A DNA stretch of 52,984 nucleotides. Source: JANQJA01 sp040880285 (GTDB lineage: Bacteria > Pseudomonadota > Gammaproteobacteria > Pseudomonadales > Azotimanducaceae). The position numbers and the translations under genes are program-made. The notes beneath the pieces were generated by a model. The model did no database searches. It had not been told where the DNA came from and was given only the letters and a program-made list of their open reading frames with translations. Shown here piece by piece: positions 18,105-27,795 of this stretch; position 1 is the first letter of the stretch; every line of letters starts with the position of its first letter. The stretch is taken from assembly GCA_040880285.1 (NCBI GenBank), contig JBBDIT010000002.1, positions 1-52,984 of the forward strand, given 5' to 3'.

Positions 18105-19247
18105 ATGTCAGTTCAAATGGGATATGACTTCAAGAATCATCAGGCACCGTCGATCGTGAGCCGGTGGCTGCTTGCACTTTTTGCACTTTCGATGTTGCTG
18201 CTGGGATTTGTGTTCGGACTGGTGGTCAGTGGTGATCTTGCATCGCTTCTGTCAAACCCGGCCGCGGATACTGTTGATGTACAGACCAAGGGCCCGGCGT
18301 CACCGCCTGACAGCAGGCGGCAAGACTCACTGGTCGCAAACGGGCGGTTCCGGGAACTTGCGGCGTTGCCGGATATGAACCTCGCGCGGTTTCAGGCACA
18401 GATTGCAGGCGATAAGCCATCGCAACAGCGCCGGGCATTGCAGGCGTGGGACCAATACCATGGCGTCGGTTTCGAGAGCTTGATGGCCCAGGCACTGCTG
18501 GCCGGGGAGGAGGCGGACTGGTCTGCCGCGATCGAACTCTTATTTGCAGCTGCCCACGAGACTGGCGGGGTGGCGCAAGATGCACAGGTGGAGCAGGTGC
18601 TTGCCGAGATCACCGGGCAATATGCCAAAGAACTGATTGCGGCAAACAGGGTCGATACCCTGGACACCTTGTATGAGCGCATTACGTTCACACTGCCGGA
18701 ACTCGCCGATTACTATTTGAAGCTGGGCGAGCTGCGAATCCGCATGGGCCGATTTGATGATGCGTTACCGCCCCTCGCCCAGATCCAACAGCATACCCGG
18801 CTCGGTGTGCGCGCACGAGAGTTGATGGAGCAGGGGCAGGCAAGCGGGGCTTTCGAATCGGACTCGCTGGAACAATTACCGCTTCGGACCGCCGGTTCAC
18901 AATATATCGTTGACGCTGTGATCGATGGCGCTGCTGAAGTGGCACTTTTGATTGACACGGGTGCGGCCATGACGATCCTGGACACCCGGGTGATGGCAGC
19001 TGTGGGGTATAACTTCGGCACTGAGCGGGCCTACTTTCGCACTGCAAACGGCGTGGTGGAGGCACCGGTCGTGACCTTGCACCACCTGTCCCTCGGTAGT
19101 TCCGGTATCAATCAATTATCGGTTGGCGTGCTGGATCTCGATTTGCCCACCGGCATAGACGGACTGCTGGGAATGAACTTCCTGCGCCACTTTGAATTCA
19201 GAATTGACCAGGAGGGCGTGATCCTGCACCTGCAAACCGCGCGATAA
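18105..19247 (+). CDS. membrane-anchored retropepsin-like aspartic protease (clan AA)
   Basis: A 380-residue protein with one N-terminal membrane segment (about residues 18-42, WLLALFALSMLLLGFVFGL). A helical middle of about 200 residues with TPR-like repeats follows, and then a C-terminal retropepsin-type domain. The active-site motif is LIDTGAAMTIL, with the flap region AYFRTANG and the C-terminal GLLGMNFLRHFEF seen in the bacterial TIGR02281-type family. The protease domain would face the periplasm. The first ATG is at 18105; the ATG at 18117 is equally possible. Substrate unknown. Divergent from mfd. Confidence 0.85.
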   Translation: MSVQMGYDFKNHQAPSIVSRWLLALFALSMLLLGFVFGLVVSGDLASLLSNPAADTVDVQTKGPASPPDSRRQDSLVANGRFRELAALPDMNLARFQAQIAGDKPSQQRRALQAWDQYHGVGFESLMAQALLAGEEADWSAAIELLFAAAHETGGVAQDAQVEQVLAEITGQYAKELIAANRVDTLDTLYERITFTLPELADYYLKLGELRIRMGRFDDALPPLAQIQQHTRLGVRARELMEQGQASGAFESDSLEQLPLRTAGSQYIVDAVIDGAAEVALLIDTGAAMTILDTRVMAAVGYNFGTERAYFRTANGVVEAPVVTLHHLSLGSSGINQLSVGVLDLDLPTGIDGLLGMNFLRHFEFRIDQEGVILHLQTAR

Positions 19248-19418
19248 ATTCGACCGATAGGGCACTTAAGCATTGCGCTTGCAAGGCGGAAAAAAGATAA
19301 TAGCGCCCTGAGCGCGGGGACAGTTCATGAATCATTTCGTGGCTCGAAATCTTATAAAAATCATAACCTTGGCAGTACCCTGAGGGGTAGTATCAAATTC
19401 TAGCAAGAGGAGCGACTC

Positions 19419-20933
19419 GTGGCTCGACCAGGTCTTGATGGCGTCTTTGCAGACTGGAAAGAACGTGAAGCCTTAGCAGAAGCAATGATTCCCCTGATTG
19501 GGGGACTCTACCGGCGCAATATCGCCATGTATATCCACGGTGTACCACTCTACAACCAGTCCGTTATTGATTTGATGAAGGCGCACCGGTTTGTGCGCCA
19601 GATCGAGCACAACGAGATGTCTGAGTTCGAGACGCACCCGATGCTCGAAATCATTAGCAAGCTCGACCTTGCTCCGGCGCACATTGATATTGGCAAGTTG
19701 ACCTCCAACTATATGGCCGATGACGAGGGCCTCTCCATGGAGGACTATGTCAACCGCGAGTGTGCCCATATCCTGGGCAAACCGGATACAATTTCACATG
19801 AGCCCATGGATGTGGTGGTGTATGGCTTTGGCCGTATTGGTCGACTGGTGACCAGGCTTTTGGTGGAAAAAACCGGCGGCGGCCAGAACCTGGTGCAAAA
19901 GGCCGTGGTGTTACGTCCACCCAAGGACATCGCGCTCGACCTTAGCCGCCGTGCCAGCCTGCTGCGGCGTGATTCCATCCACGGCAGCTTCAAGGGCACC
20001 ATCCGCGTTGATGAAGAAAACCGGGCGCTCATCTGTAACGGTAACGTGATTCGTTTTATCTATGCCAATGATCCGGCCAATATCGACTACACGCTCTACG
20101 GTATCAACAATGCGCTGATCATCGACAGCACCGGTGTCTGGCGTGATGAGGAAGGACTTTCCCAACACTTGAAGTCAAAGGGCGCCGCCAAAGTATTACT
20201 GACGACTTCCGGTAAGGGGGCAATGAAAAATATTGTCTCCGGTGTGAATTCAGACCTCATTGCCCCGGAAGATCAACTCGTTGCAGCTGCCTCGTGCACG
20301 ACCAATGCGATTGTACCAGTGCTCAAGTGCATGAACGACCAGTTCGGTATCGTGCATGGTCATATGGAGACTGTGCATGCCTATACGGACGATCAGAATC
20401 TTCACGACAACATTCACTCCAAGGAACGTCGTGGCCGCAGCGCACCACTTAACATGGTATTGACGGAGTCAAATGCCACCAGTTCTGTAGGCAAGCTGCT
20501 GCCGGAGCTTGCCGGTAAACTGACTGGTAACTCGATTCGAGTTCCTGTCCCGAATGTGTCTATGGCCATTCTCCATCTCACCTTGGAAGGCGAACATACC
20601 AAAGAAGAAATCAATGAGTTTCTGCGGGAAATTTCCCTCAATTCTTCCATGCAGCGCCAGGTCGGTTTCACGATTTCAAATGAGGTGGTGTCCTCCGACT
20701 TTATCGGTGACCGCCATGCCGGCATCGTGGATTCGGATGCCACCATTGTCGATGGCAAGCATGTAGTGCTCTATGTCTGGTATGACAATGAGTTCGGCTA
20801 TACCTGCCAGGTAGTTCGGGTCGGGCAGCGGATGGCCGGTATTCGTTATCCCATCGTGCCGAGGCAACCCGGCACCAGTGAATCGGGGACCGGTACAAAA
20901 GTTGTCGCTGAACCCAAATTGAAGATGGCCTGA
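19419..20933 (+). CDS. gap: long-form glyceraldehyde-3-phosphate dehydrogenase
   Basis: A 504-residue GAPDH-family oxidoreductase. Residues 1-130 form an N-terminal extension absent from the usual ~335-residue enzymes. The Rossmann motif is VYGFGRIGRLVTR. The catalytic Cys293 is in AASCTTNAIVP, and the partner His is in ETVHAYTD. The C-terminal WYDNEFGYTCQV is intact. The position that normally carries the NAD-selecting Asp (AINDP) reads VVLRPP, so cofactor use may differ. GTG start at 19419 with AGAGGAG (19406-19412) 6 bases upstream. The orthologue beside mfd and nqr in Pseudomonas has the same long form, as I recall. Confidence 0.92.
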   Translation: MARPGLDGVFADWKEREALAEAMIPLIGGLYRRNIAMYIHGVPLYNQSVIDLMKAHRFVRQIEHNEMSEFETHPMLEIISKLDLAPAHIDIGKLTSNYMADDEGLSMEDYVNRECAHILGKPDTISHEPMDVVVYGFGRIGRLVTRLLVEKTGGGQNLVQKAVVLRPPKDIALDLSRRASLLRRDSIHGSFKGTIRVDEENRALICNGNVIRFIYANDPANIDYTLYGINNALIIDSTGVWRDEEGLSQHLKSKGAAKVLLTTSGKGAMKNIVSGVNSDLIAPEDQLVAAASCTTNAIVPVLKCMNDQFGIVHGHMETVHAYTDDQNLHDNIHSKERRGRSAPLNMVLTESNATSSVGKLLPELAGKLTGNSIRVPVPNVSMAILHLTLEGEHTKEEINEFLREISLNSSMQRQVGFTISNEVVSSDFIGDRHAGIVDSDATIVDGKHVVLYVWYDNEFGYTCQVVRVGQRMAGIRYPIVPRQPGTSESGTGTKVVAEPKLKMA

Positions 20934-20974
20934 CGCAGGCTCAGGCTCAGGTGGATTAATGTCCGCTGTCCAAC

Positions 20975-20980
20975 TATAAT
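20975..20980 (+). promoter_or_regulatory. candidate -10 element of the nqr operon
   Basis: A perfect TATAAT about 100 bases before nqrA, with only a poor -35 (TGGATT) 17 bases upstream. A T-rich stretch follows. Confidence 0.3.
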
Positions 20981-21015
20981 GGGCCGCGTTTTTTGTACCG
21001 CCCTGATCTTTTTTA

Positions 21016-21035
21016 TTAACTGACAATTAACTGAC
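21016..21035 (+). repeat. pair of 9-bp direct repeats upstream of nqrA
   Basis: TTAACTGAC occurs at 21016-21024 and 21027-21035, an 11-bp period that would place both copies on one face of the helix. It could be a binding site for a regulator of nqr. No known motif is recognised. Confidence 0.4.
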
Positions 21036-21079
21036 CGACGACGTTACGCATCGCTTTTTTGTTACACTTTAGGTAGCGA

Positions 21080-22423
21080 ATGATAAGGACTAAACGCGGG
21101 CTGAATTTACCGATTACGGGTAGCCCACAGCAAACCGTTCACGACGGTCGTCTGGTGCGCAGCGCTGCGCTCCTGGGTAGCGATTACCCCGGCCTTAAAC
21201 CCACCATGGAAGTTACTGCCGGTGATCGCGTGATCGCGGGGCAGTTGGTGTTCACCGATAAAAAAAATCCAGGGGTCAAGTTTACCGCGCCGGCAACCGG
21301 TACGGTTTCCGCCATCAATCGGGGTGCCCGACGTGCCTTCCAGTCGCTGGTTATCGATATTGAAGAGGGTGAAGAAACCAATTTCCAGAATTTTGAACCC
21401 GGCGATATCGCATCGCTTGACCGGGATCAGGTCGTGCAACAACTCATTGATTCCGGCGAATGGACGGCCCTTAAGACCCGACCTTTTGGTAAGGTGCCAG
21501 CGCCGGATGCTGTGCCGGCGGCAATATTTGTGACAGCGATGGATACCAGGCCGCTTGGCGCCGACCCGCAGCGGTTTATTTCCGAGCACAAGGACGCATT
21601 CAAAGCAGGCGTTAAGGTCATGCTGAAGTTGACCGGGGGGAGCGTCTATGTCTGTAAAGCGCCGGGCGCTGACGTGCCGGGCGTTGATGACAGCAGGGTA
21701 AAAGTAGAGGAGTTCGCCGGTCCACACCCGGCTGGCCTCGTTGGCACCCATATTCATTTCCTTTGCCCGGTGAGCCAGAGACGGTCAGTGTGGACCATTG
21801 GCTACCAGAATCTCATTGCCATTGGCTATCTTTTTACCACCGGCAAATTATTCCACGAGCGGGTTATTGCCCTGGCTGGCCCGGGGATCAGCAATCCTCG
21901 CTTGCTGCGTACCCGGGTCGGTGCCAGCACGCTGGAGCTTACCGCCGGTGAACTGAGCGAGGTTAACCAGCGCACGATTTCGGGTTCCGTGCTGGACGGC
22001 AGGACCGCTGCCGGGGCGACGGCATACCTTGGCCGTCATCACAACCAGGTGTCGGTCTTGCGAGAAGGTACCGACCGGGAATTACTGGGCTTTGTGATGC
22101 CAGGCACCAACAAATTTTCGATTACCCGTTTGTATGTGGGCAGTTTTTTTAACGGTCGAAAGTTTGACCTGACCACCAGTACCGGCGGCAGTGAACGTGC
22201 GATGGTACCGATTGGTACCTATGAGGAAGTCATGCCGCTCGATATCTTGCCCACCCAACTGTTACGTGCGTTGCTGGTTTCCGATATAGAAGCGGCGATC
22301 AATCTCGGATGTCTTGAACTGGATGAAGAGGATCTGGCGCTCTGTACGATGGTTTGTCCCGGTAAGTATGAGTATGGACCCTATTTACGTGAGATGCTGT
22401 CGCGCATCGAGGCGGAGGGCTAA
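21080..22423 (+). CDS. nqrA: Na+-translocating NADH:quinone reductase subunit A
   Basis: A 447-residue NqrA, the peripheral quinone-associated subunit of the sodium-pumping NADH dehydrogenase. The sequence starts MIRTKRGLNLPITGSP, as usual, and contains GTHIHFLCPV, VWTIGYQNLIAIG and the RnfC-like barrel sandwich PATGTVSAINRGARRAF. Length equals that of Vibrio NqrA. It is the first gene of nqrABCDEF, with all six genes in the same orientation and spacings of -11 to +16 bases. Confidence 0.97.
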   Translation: MIRTKRGLNLPITGSPQQTVHDGRLVRSAALLGSDYPGLKPTMEVTAGDRVIAGQLVFTDKKNPGVKFTAPATGTVSAINRGARRAFQSLVIDIEEGEETNFQNFEPGDIASLDRDQVVQQLIDSGEWTALKTRPFGKVPAPDAVPAAIFVTAMDTRPLGADPQRFISEHKDAFKAGVKVMLKLTGGSVYVCKAPGADVPGVDDSRVKVEEFAGPHPAGLVGTHIHFLCPVSQRRSVWTIGYQNLIAIGYLFTTGKLFHERVIALAGPGISNPRLLRTRVGASTLELTAGELSEVNQRTISGSVLDGRTAAGATAYLGRHHNQVSVLREGTDRELLGFVMPGTNKFSITRLYVGSFFNGRKFDLTTSTGGSERAMVPIGTYEEVMPLDILPTQLLRALLVSDIEAAINLGCLELDEEDLALCTMVCPGKYEYGPYLREMLSRIEAEG

Positions 22424-22428
22424 GGTCG

Positions 22429-23637
22429 ATGAACCTACGACAGTTTATGGACAGGATTGAACCGCACTTTGAGAAAGGCGGCAGGTTCGAGAAGTTTTAT
22501 GCAGTCTATGAAGCCGTGGATACCATACTGTATACACCAGGCAAGGTGACTGCCGGTGCTTCCCATGTACGTGATGCAGTGGACTTAAAGCGCATCATGA
22601 CGACGGTGTGGTGGGCAGCATTCTTTCCGATGTTGGCGGGTATGTACTTCGTTGGTTTGCAAGCCAACCTTGCGATGGACCAGATGGGCATCGAGTCACT
22701 GGGTGGCTGGCGCGGCTGGATTGTCGAGCTGATCGCAGGTTATGACGCCACCAACTGGTGGGACTGTATCGTTTATGGCGCTGTTTTTTTTGTGCCCATC
22801 TATATCGTCGCATTTACCGTCGGTGCCTTCTGGGAAATCCTGTTTGCCACTGTGCGTGGCCATGAAATTAACGAAGGCTTCTTTGTCACCAGTATTCTGT
22901 TTGCATTGATTTTACCGCCGACAATTCCACTGTGGCAGGTTGCGATCGGCATCTCTTTTGGTGTGGTCATCGGTAAAGAGATCTTTGGTGGTACCGGCAA
23001 GAACTTCCTGAACCCGGCGTTGACGGGCCGTGCGTTTTTGTACTTCGCGTATCCGGCGCAATCATCCGGTGACGCCGTCTGGACAGCAGTGGATGGGTTC
23101 AGTGGCGCAACTGCACTTGGCGTCGCCGCGCTCGAGGGTATGGAAGGTGTCGCGGCCGATGGGCTCGATTGGATGGACGCATTTATTGGCACCATGCAGG
23201 GCTCGGTAGGAGAGACCTCGACGCTGGCGATTTTCATCGGTGGCATCGTCCTGGTGGCGACCAAGGTCGCATCCTGGCGGATTATTGTGGGCGTGTTCCT
23301 TGGCATGTTTGCCATGTCATCCCTGTTCAACTGGATTGGCTCTGAAACCAATCCCATGTTTGCTATGCCCTGGCACTGGCATCTGGTGCTGGGTGGATTT
23401 GCATTCGGCATGATTTATATGGCGACCGACCCGGTCTCTGCGGCCATGACCAACACCGGCAAGTGGATTTTTGGTGCGCTCATCGGTGTTATGTGCGTCC
23501 TGATCAGAGTGGTCAACCCTGCTTTTCCGGAGGGTATGATGTTGGCGATCCTGTTTGGTAACCTGCTGGCGCCGCTGATTGACTGGGGCGTGGTACAGGC
23601 TAACGTTAAAAGGAGGCTTGCTCGCAGTGGCATCTGA
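22429..23637 (+). CDS. nqrB: Na+-translocating NADH:quinone reductase subunit B
   Basis: A 402-residue polytopic membrane subunit that binds covalent FMN and riboflavin and forms much of the sodium path. The FMN-attachment threonine lies in DGFSGATALG. The N-terminal cytoplasmic FEKGGRFEKFYAVYEA and about ten membrane helices are visible. ATG start 5 bases after nqrA. Its 3' end overlaps the nqrC start. Confidence 0.97.
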   Translation: MNLRQFMDRIEPHFEKGGRFEKFYAVYEAVDTILYTPGKVTAGASHVRDAVDLKRIMTTVWWAAFFPMLAGMYFVGLQANLAMDQMGIESLGGWRGWIVELIAGYDATNWWDCIVYGAVFFVPIYIVAFTVGAFWEILFATVRGHEINEGFFVTSILFALILPPTIPLWQVAIGISFGVVIGKEIFGGTGKNFLNPALTGRAFLYFAYPAQSSGDAVWTAVDGFSGATALGVAALEGMEGVAADGLDWMDAFIGTMQGSVGETSTLAIFIGGIVLVATKVASWRIIVGVFLGMFAMSSLFNWIGSETNPMFAMPWHWHLVLGGFAFGMIYMATDPVSAAMTNTGKWIFGALIGVMCVLIRVVNPAFPEGMMLAILFGNLLAPLIDWGVVQANVKRRLARSGI

Positions 23638-24448
23638 TAAAGACTCTATCAAAAATATTATTGTCGTCGCGCTGTCGGTCTGTTTCGTGTGCGCTATTAT
23701 CGTGTCCGGTGCTGCAGTTTCCCTGCGTCCCATGCAGGTTGCGAACAAGGAAGCTGACCGCTACAAGAATATCCTGATCGCCGCCGGTTTGTATAAAGAC
23801 GGACAGACCCAGGCCGAAATTGGCAGGCAATTCGAACGATTCCGAATTCGGTTGGTTGACTTGCAGGAAAAGCGGCTTGTGTCCTCGGATGAAGCGACGG
23901 CGCTCGGTATTGATCCCGCCACTTACGACCAGCGTAAGGCTTCCAAAGATCCTGCACTGTCACAAGCAGTGCCGAACCGGGAAGATATCGCCTCTATCAG
24001 TCGCCGGGCACGTTATGCCACGGTTTACCTGCTTGAATCAGACGGTGAATTGGACCGTATCGTTCTACCGGTGCACGGCTACGGCCTGTGGTCGACCATG
24101 TACGGCTTCCTGGCCCTTGAAGGCGACCTGAACACAGTGGCTGGAATTACCTTTTACGAACAGCAGGAAACCGCAGGTTTGGGTGGTGAGGTTGAGAATC
24201 CGGCCTGGAAAGCCCAGTGGCAAGGCAAAAAGATTTACCGCGACGGGCATGACGTTGCATTGCGCGTCATCAAGGGTTCGGTTGATCCCAATGCCCGGAA
24301 CGCCGAGCACCAGATTGACGGTTTGTCCGGTGCAACCATTACCAGCCGCGGAGTCGAAAACCTGGTGGCCTATTGGTTGGGTGAGAACGGGTTTGGTCCC
24401 GTGCTCGAAGAATTAAAGACGGACCAGATTGGAGCGATATCGTCATGA
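23627..24448 (+). CDS. nqrC: Na+-translocating NADH:quinone reductase subunit C
   Basis: A 273-residue subunit with one N-terminal membrane helix (NIIVVALSVCFVCAIIV) and a periplasmic FMN-binding domain. The flavinylation site is DGLSGATITSRG, where FMN is bound through phosphoester to Thr. The open frame runs back to 23579, but the GTG at 23627 has AGGAGG at 23611-23616 and matches the family start. It overlaps nqrB by 11 bases and nqrD by 4 (ATGA). Confidence 0.95.
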   Translation: MASDKDSIKNIIVVALSVCFVCAIIVSGAAVSLRPMQVANKEADRYKNILIAAGLYKDGQTQAEIGRQFERFRIRLVDLQEKRLVSSDEATALGIDPATYDQRKASKDPALSQAVPNREDIASISRRARYATVYLLESDGELDRIVLPVHGYGLWSTMYGFLALEGDLNTVAGITFYEQQETAGLGGEVENPAWKAQWQGKKIYRDGHDVALRVIKGSVDPNARNAEHQIDGLSGATITSRGVENLVAYWLGENGFGPVLEELKTDQIGAISS

Positions 24449-25116
24449 GTACTAACTTGAGTACCAGGCAAGTCCTGCTCGATCCGCTATTCAATAATAA
24501 CCCTATCGGCTTGCAGATACTGGGGATCTGTTCGGCGCTGGCGGTGACCACCAAAATGAGCGTGGCGCTTGTCATGTGTATTGCGCTCACGTCAGTGCTG
24601 GCATGCTCGAACCTGTTTATTTCGATGATTCGCAACCGCATCCCGAACAATATTCGAATTATTGTCCAGATGACGATTATTGCATCACTGGTTATTGTGG
24701 TGGACCAGATACTCGCAGCGGTAGCCTATGACATCAGCAAACAGTTGACAGTATTTGTCGGCCTGATTATTACCAACTGTATTGTGATGGGGCGTGCCGA
24801 GGCATTTGCAATGCAACAGCCGCCGGGTATCAGTTTTGTCGATGGCATTGGCAACGGCCTTGGCTACAGCATTGTGCTGATGATCGTTGCAACTATCCGC
24901 GAGTTCTTTGGGTCCGGCAGTTTATTTGGGTTTCAGGTGCTGCCGGTGGTTACGCAAGGTGGTTGGTACAATCCGGTGGGGCTGATGCTCTTGCCACCCA
25001 GCGCGTTCTTTATTATCGGCCTTTTAATCTGGGGGTTGCGGTCCTGGAAGACTGACCAGGTAGAAGAGCCGGAATACGAGATTGGCGGCCATACTGCGCT
25101 AACGCGTACGGCCTAG
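24445..25116 (+). CDS. nqrD: Na+-translocating NADH:quinone reductase subunit D
   Basis: A 223-residue integral membrane subunit with about six helices, homologous to NqrE and RnfE. Family features include LDPLFNNNPIGLQILGICSALAV and TNCIVMGRAEAFA, with conserved cysteines in the half-helices that hold an intramembrane iron centre together with NqrE. Overlaps the nqrC stop by ATGA. Confidence 0.96.
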   Translation: MSTNLSTRQVLLDPLFNNNPIGLQILGICSALAVTTKMSVALVMCIALTSVLACSNLFISMIRNRIPNNIRIIVQMTIIASLVIVVDQILAAVAYDISKQLTVFVGLIITNCIVMGRAEAFAMQQPPGISFVDGIGNGLGYSIVLMIVATIREFFGSGSLFGFQVLPVVTQGGWYNPVGLMLLPPSAFFIIGLLIWGLRSWKTDQVEEPEYEIGGHTALTRTA

Positions 25117-25132
25117 GGGAGGCGATAAACGG

Positions 25133-25744
<612 letters not shown>

Positions 25745-26968
25745 ATGGTTACTGAAATTATATTGGGCGTGTCTATGTTCACGGGTGTCATTATGGCGCT
25801 GGTGTTCGTCATATTGTTCGCGAGGCGCAACCTCGTCAGTACCGGCGAAGTGATGATCGAAATCAATGGAGATCCGGAAAAGTCGATCAAGGCGGAGTCT
25901 GGTGGCAAGCTCTTGAACACGCTGGCTGAGGCAGGGATCTTTTTATCCTCCGCGTGCGGTGGTGGTGGCACCTGTGGCCAATGTCGCTGCCGGGTATTGG
26001 AAGGCGGCGGTTCCATGTTGTCGACAGAGGCAGGTCAATTTACGCGAGGCGAGGCGCGAGACGGGTGGCGCCTGTCTTGCCAGACCGCGGTCAAACAGGA
26101 CATGAAGATTGAGGTGCCGGCCGAGTTTTTCGGTGTCAAGCGCTGGGAATGCGAGGTGATTTCGAACGACAATGTCGCAACCTTTATTAAAGAGCTGGTG
26201 CTCAAACTGCCGGAAGATGAGGAAGTGGACTTCCGTGCCGGGGGCTATGTGCAGTTCGAAATTGATCCCTATGAGATGGACTACCAGGATATCGATGTCG
26301 CTCCTGAGTATCGTGGTGACTGGGAGAAGTTCGGCGTATTTGAGCATCGCTCGAAGGTGGATGAGACCACCATCCGTGCCTACTCGATGGCGAATTATCC
26401 GGAAGAAAAGGGCGTCATGAAGTTTAATATCCGGATTGCCTCACCACCACCGGGGACCAATTACCCCCCAGGTAAGATGTCATCTTATTTGTTTACGTTA
26501 AAGCCGGGTGACAAGGTCACGATCTTCGGGCCCTTCGGTGAATTTTTTGCCAGGGATACCGACGCTGAAATGGTGTTCATAGGTGGTGGTGCCGGCATGG
26601 CGCCTATGCGAGCTCATATTTTTGACCAGCTGTTGCGCCTGCACAGCACGCGCAAGATTACCTTCTGGTACGGTGGCCGTAATCAGCGTGAACTGTTTTA
26701 TGTGGAGGATTTTGATCAGCTGGCGGAAGATTTTGACAATTTTGAATGGCATATCGCCTTGTCTGACCAAAATATTGAAGGCTGGACCGGTCACACCGGC
26801 TTTATCCATAACGTCCTGTATGAGCAATACCTGAAGGATCATCCGGCGCCGGAAGACTGTGAGTACTATATGTGTGGTCCTCCCATGATGAACGCGGCCG
26901 TGATACAGATGCTCGAAGATCTCGGCGTTGAGCGTGACAATATTTTCCTGGATGACTTCGGCGGCTGA
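25745..26968 (+). CDS. nqrF: Na+-translocating NADH:quinone reductase subunit F
   Basis: A 407-residue NADH-oxidising subunit. It has one N-terminal membrane helix (residues 3-25), then a ferredoxin-like domain with the 2Fe-2S ligands SSACGGGGTCGQC and SCQTAV. The FAD domain has RAYSMANYPEE, and the NADH domain has IGGGAGMAPMR and EYYMCGPPMMN. Electron entry is from NADH through FAD to the 2Fe-2S centre. It abuts the nqrE stop. The operon ends here: no apbE or nqrM follows, which differs from Vibrio-type loci. Confidence 0.97.
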   Translation: MVTEIILGVSMFTGVIMALVFVILFARRNLVSTGEVMIEINGDPEKSIKAESGGKLLNTLAEAGIFLSSACGGGGTCGQCRCRVLEGGGSMLSTEAGQFTRGEARDGWRLSCQTAVKQDMKIEVPAEFFGVKRWECEVISNDNVATFIKELVLKLPEDEEVDFRAGGYVQFEIDPYEMDYQDIDVAPEYRGDWEKFGVFEHRSKVDETTIRAYSMANYPEEKGVMKFNIRIASPPPGTNYPPGKMSSYLFTLKPGDKVTIFGPFGEFFARDTDAEMVFIGGGAGMAPMRAHIFDQLLRLHSTRKITFWYGGRNQRELFYVEDFDQLAEDFDNFEWHIALSDQNIEGWTGHTGFIHNVLYEQYLKDHPAPEDCEYYMCGPPMMNAAVIQMLEDLGVERDNIFLDDFGG

Positions 26969-26989
26969 TAGCCTGAAGTGCCTGAGGCG

Positions 26990-27754
26990 CTATCTGGTTC
27001 GTTCCTCCAGAATCCGCCAGTATGGCCCCTCCTTGCGAAGTTTTAATGCCTTGTCGGTAACATCACGGTAGACGTCGGAGTTGTAGGTCTGGCGGAACCA
27101 GACTTCTGCGACATTGGGTTCAATCATCTCGAACTTTTCATAGGAAATTTTGACTTCAATGAATCCGGGTCGTGATAGCCGCGACCGGCGGGTTGCTTCC
27201 CAGCCACGACGGCTCTGGCGTCCTGGCACGGCGAAGTCACTGGCATAGTTGTCGAGGTATTGCACAATATTTTGCTCTGACCAGGCAGCGGCCCACAAAT
27301 CGATAGTGGATACGAGTTGCTGTTCGACCGTGTCGGTCATTGTCGTAATCTCAGCGGAAATTGGCGGCACTTGCTGCTCAAGCTCGGCGGTCGCTGTTGT
27401 GATATCGCCGGAATCGGGGTCGCCGGGTTCAGCCGGTGCCTGGATCAGTTTGTCATCCTTGAAGAAACCGTTGTAGACAGTCCCGTCCGGTAAGATCATG
27501 GTGCCAGGGCCATTGCGCAGATCATTTTCGAACCGGCCGACAAAACGCGTACCGTCCTGCCAGTAGATTGTGCCTTTGCCAGCGCGTTTGCCGTTTTCAA
27601 CGCCGCCCACGTAACGTGTGCCGTCCGCCCAGATCAATGTTTTAACTTCCGAACTCTGGGCAGTCCCATGCAGCGGGATGCTACAAAGTGTGAATGCGAG
27701 TACCAGGGCAACAGCGTGAGCGGGGGGGATATTGGAAGACTGGTTTGGTTTCAA
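26990..27754 (-). CDS. exported MORN-repeat protein with an NTF2-like C-terminal domain
   Basis: A 254-residue protein beginning at a TTG (27754) with a signal peptide (VALVLAFTLCSIPLHGTAQS). Three MORN repeats follow (DGTRYVGGVENGKRAGKG, DGTRFVGRFENDLRNGPG, DGTVYNGFFKDDKL), then an acidic linker. The C-terminal ~100 residues begin LWAAAWSEQNIVQYLDNY and end KLRKEGPYWRILEE. This resembles the NTF2/SnoaL-like domain often fused to L,D-transpeptidases (Cds6-type). A cell-envelope role is inferred only from these domains. It is convergent with nqrF. Confidence 0.78.
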   Translation of the reverse strand: MKPNQSSNIPPAHAVALVLAFTLCSIPLHGTAQSSEVKTLIWADGTRYVGGVENGKRAGKGTIYWQDGTRFVGRFENDLRNGPGTMILPDGTVYNGFFKDDKLIQAPAEPGDPDSGDITTATAELEQQVPPISAEITTMTDTVEQQLVSTIDLWAAAWSEQNIVQYLDNYASDFAVPGRQSRRGWEATRRSRLSRPGFIEVKISYEKFEMIEPNVAEVWFRQTYNSDVYRDVTDKALKLRKEGPYWRILEERTR

Positions 27755-27795
27755 TTGGTTGTACCTTATCGCCCATGAGGTCGAGATAGTAGCAA

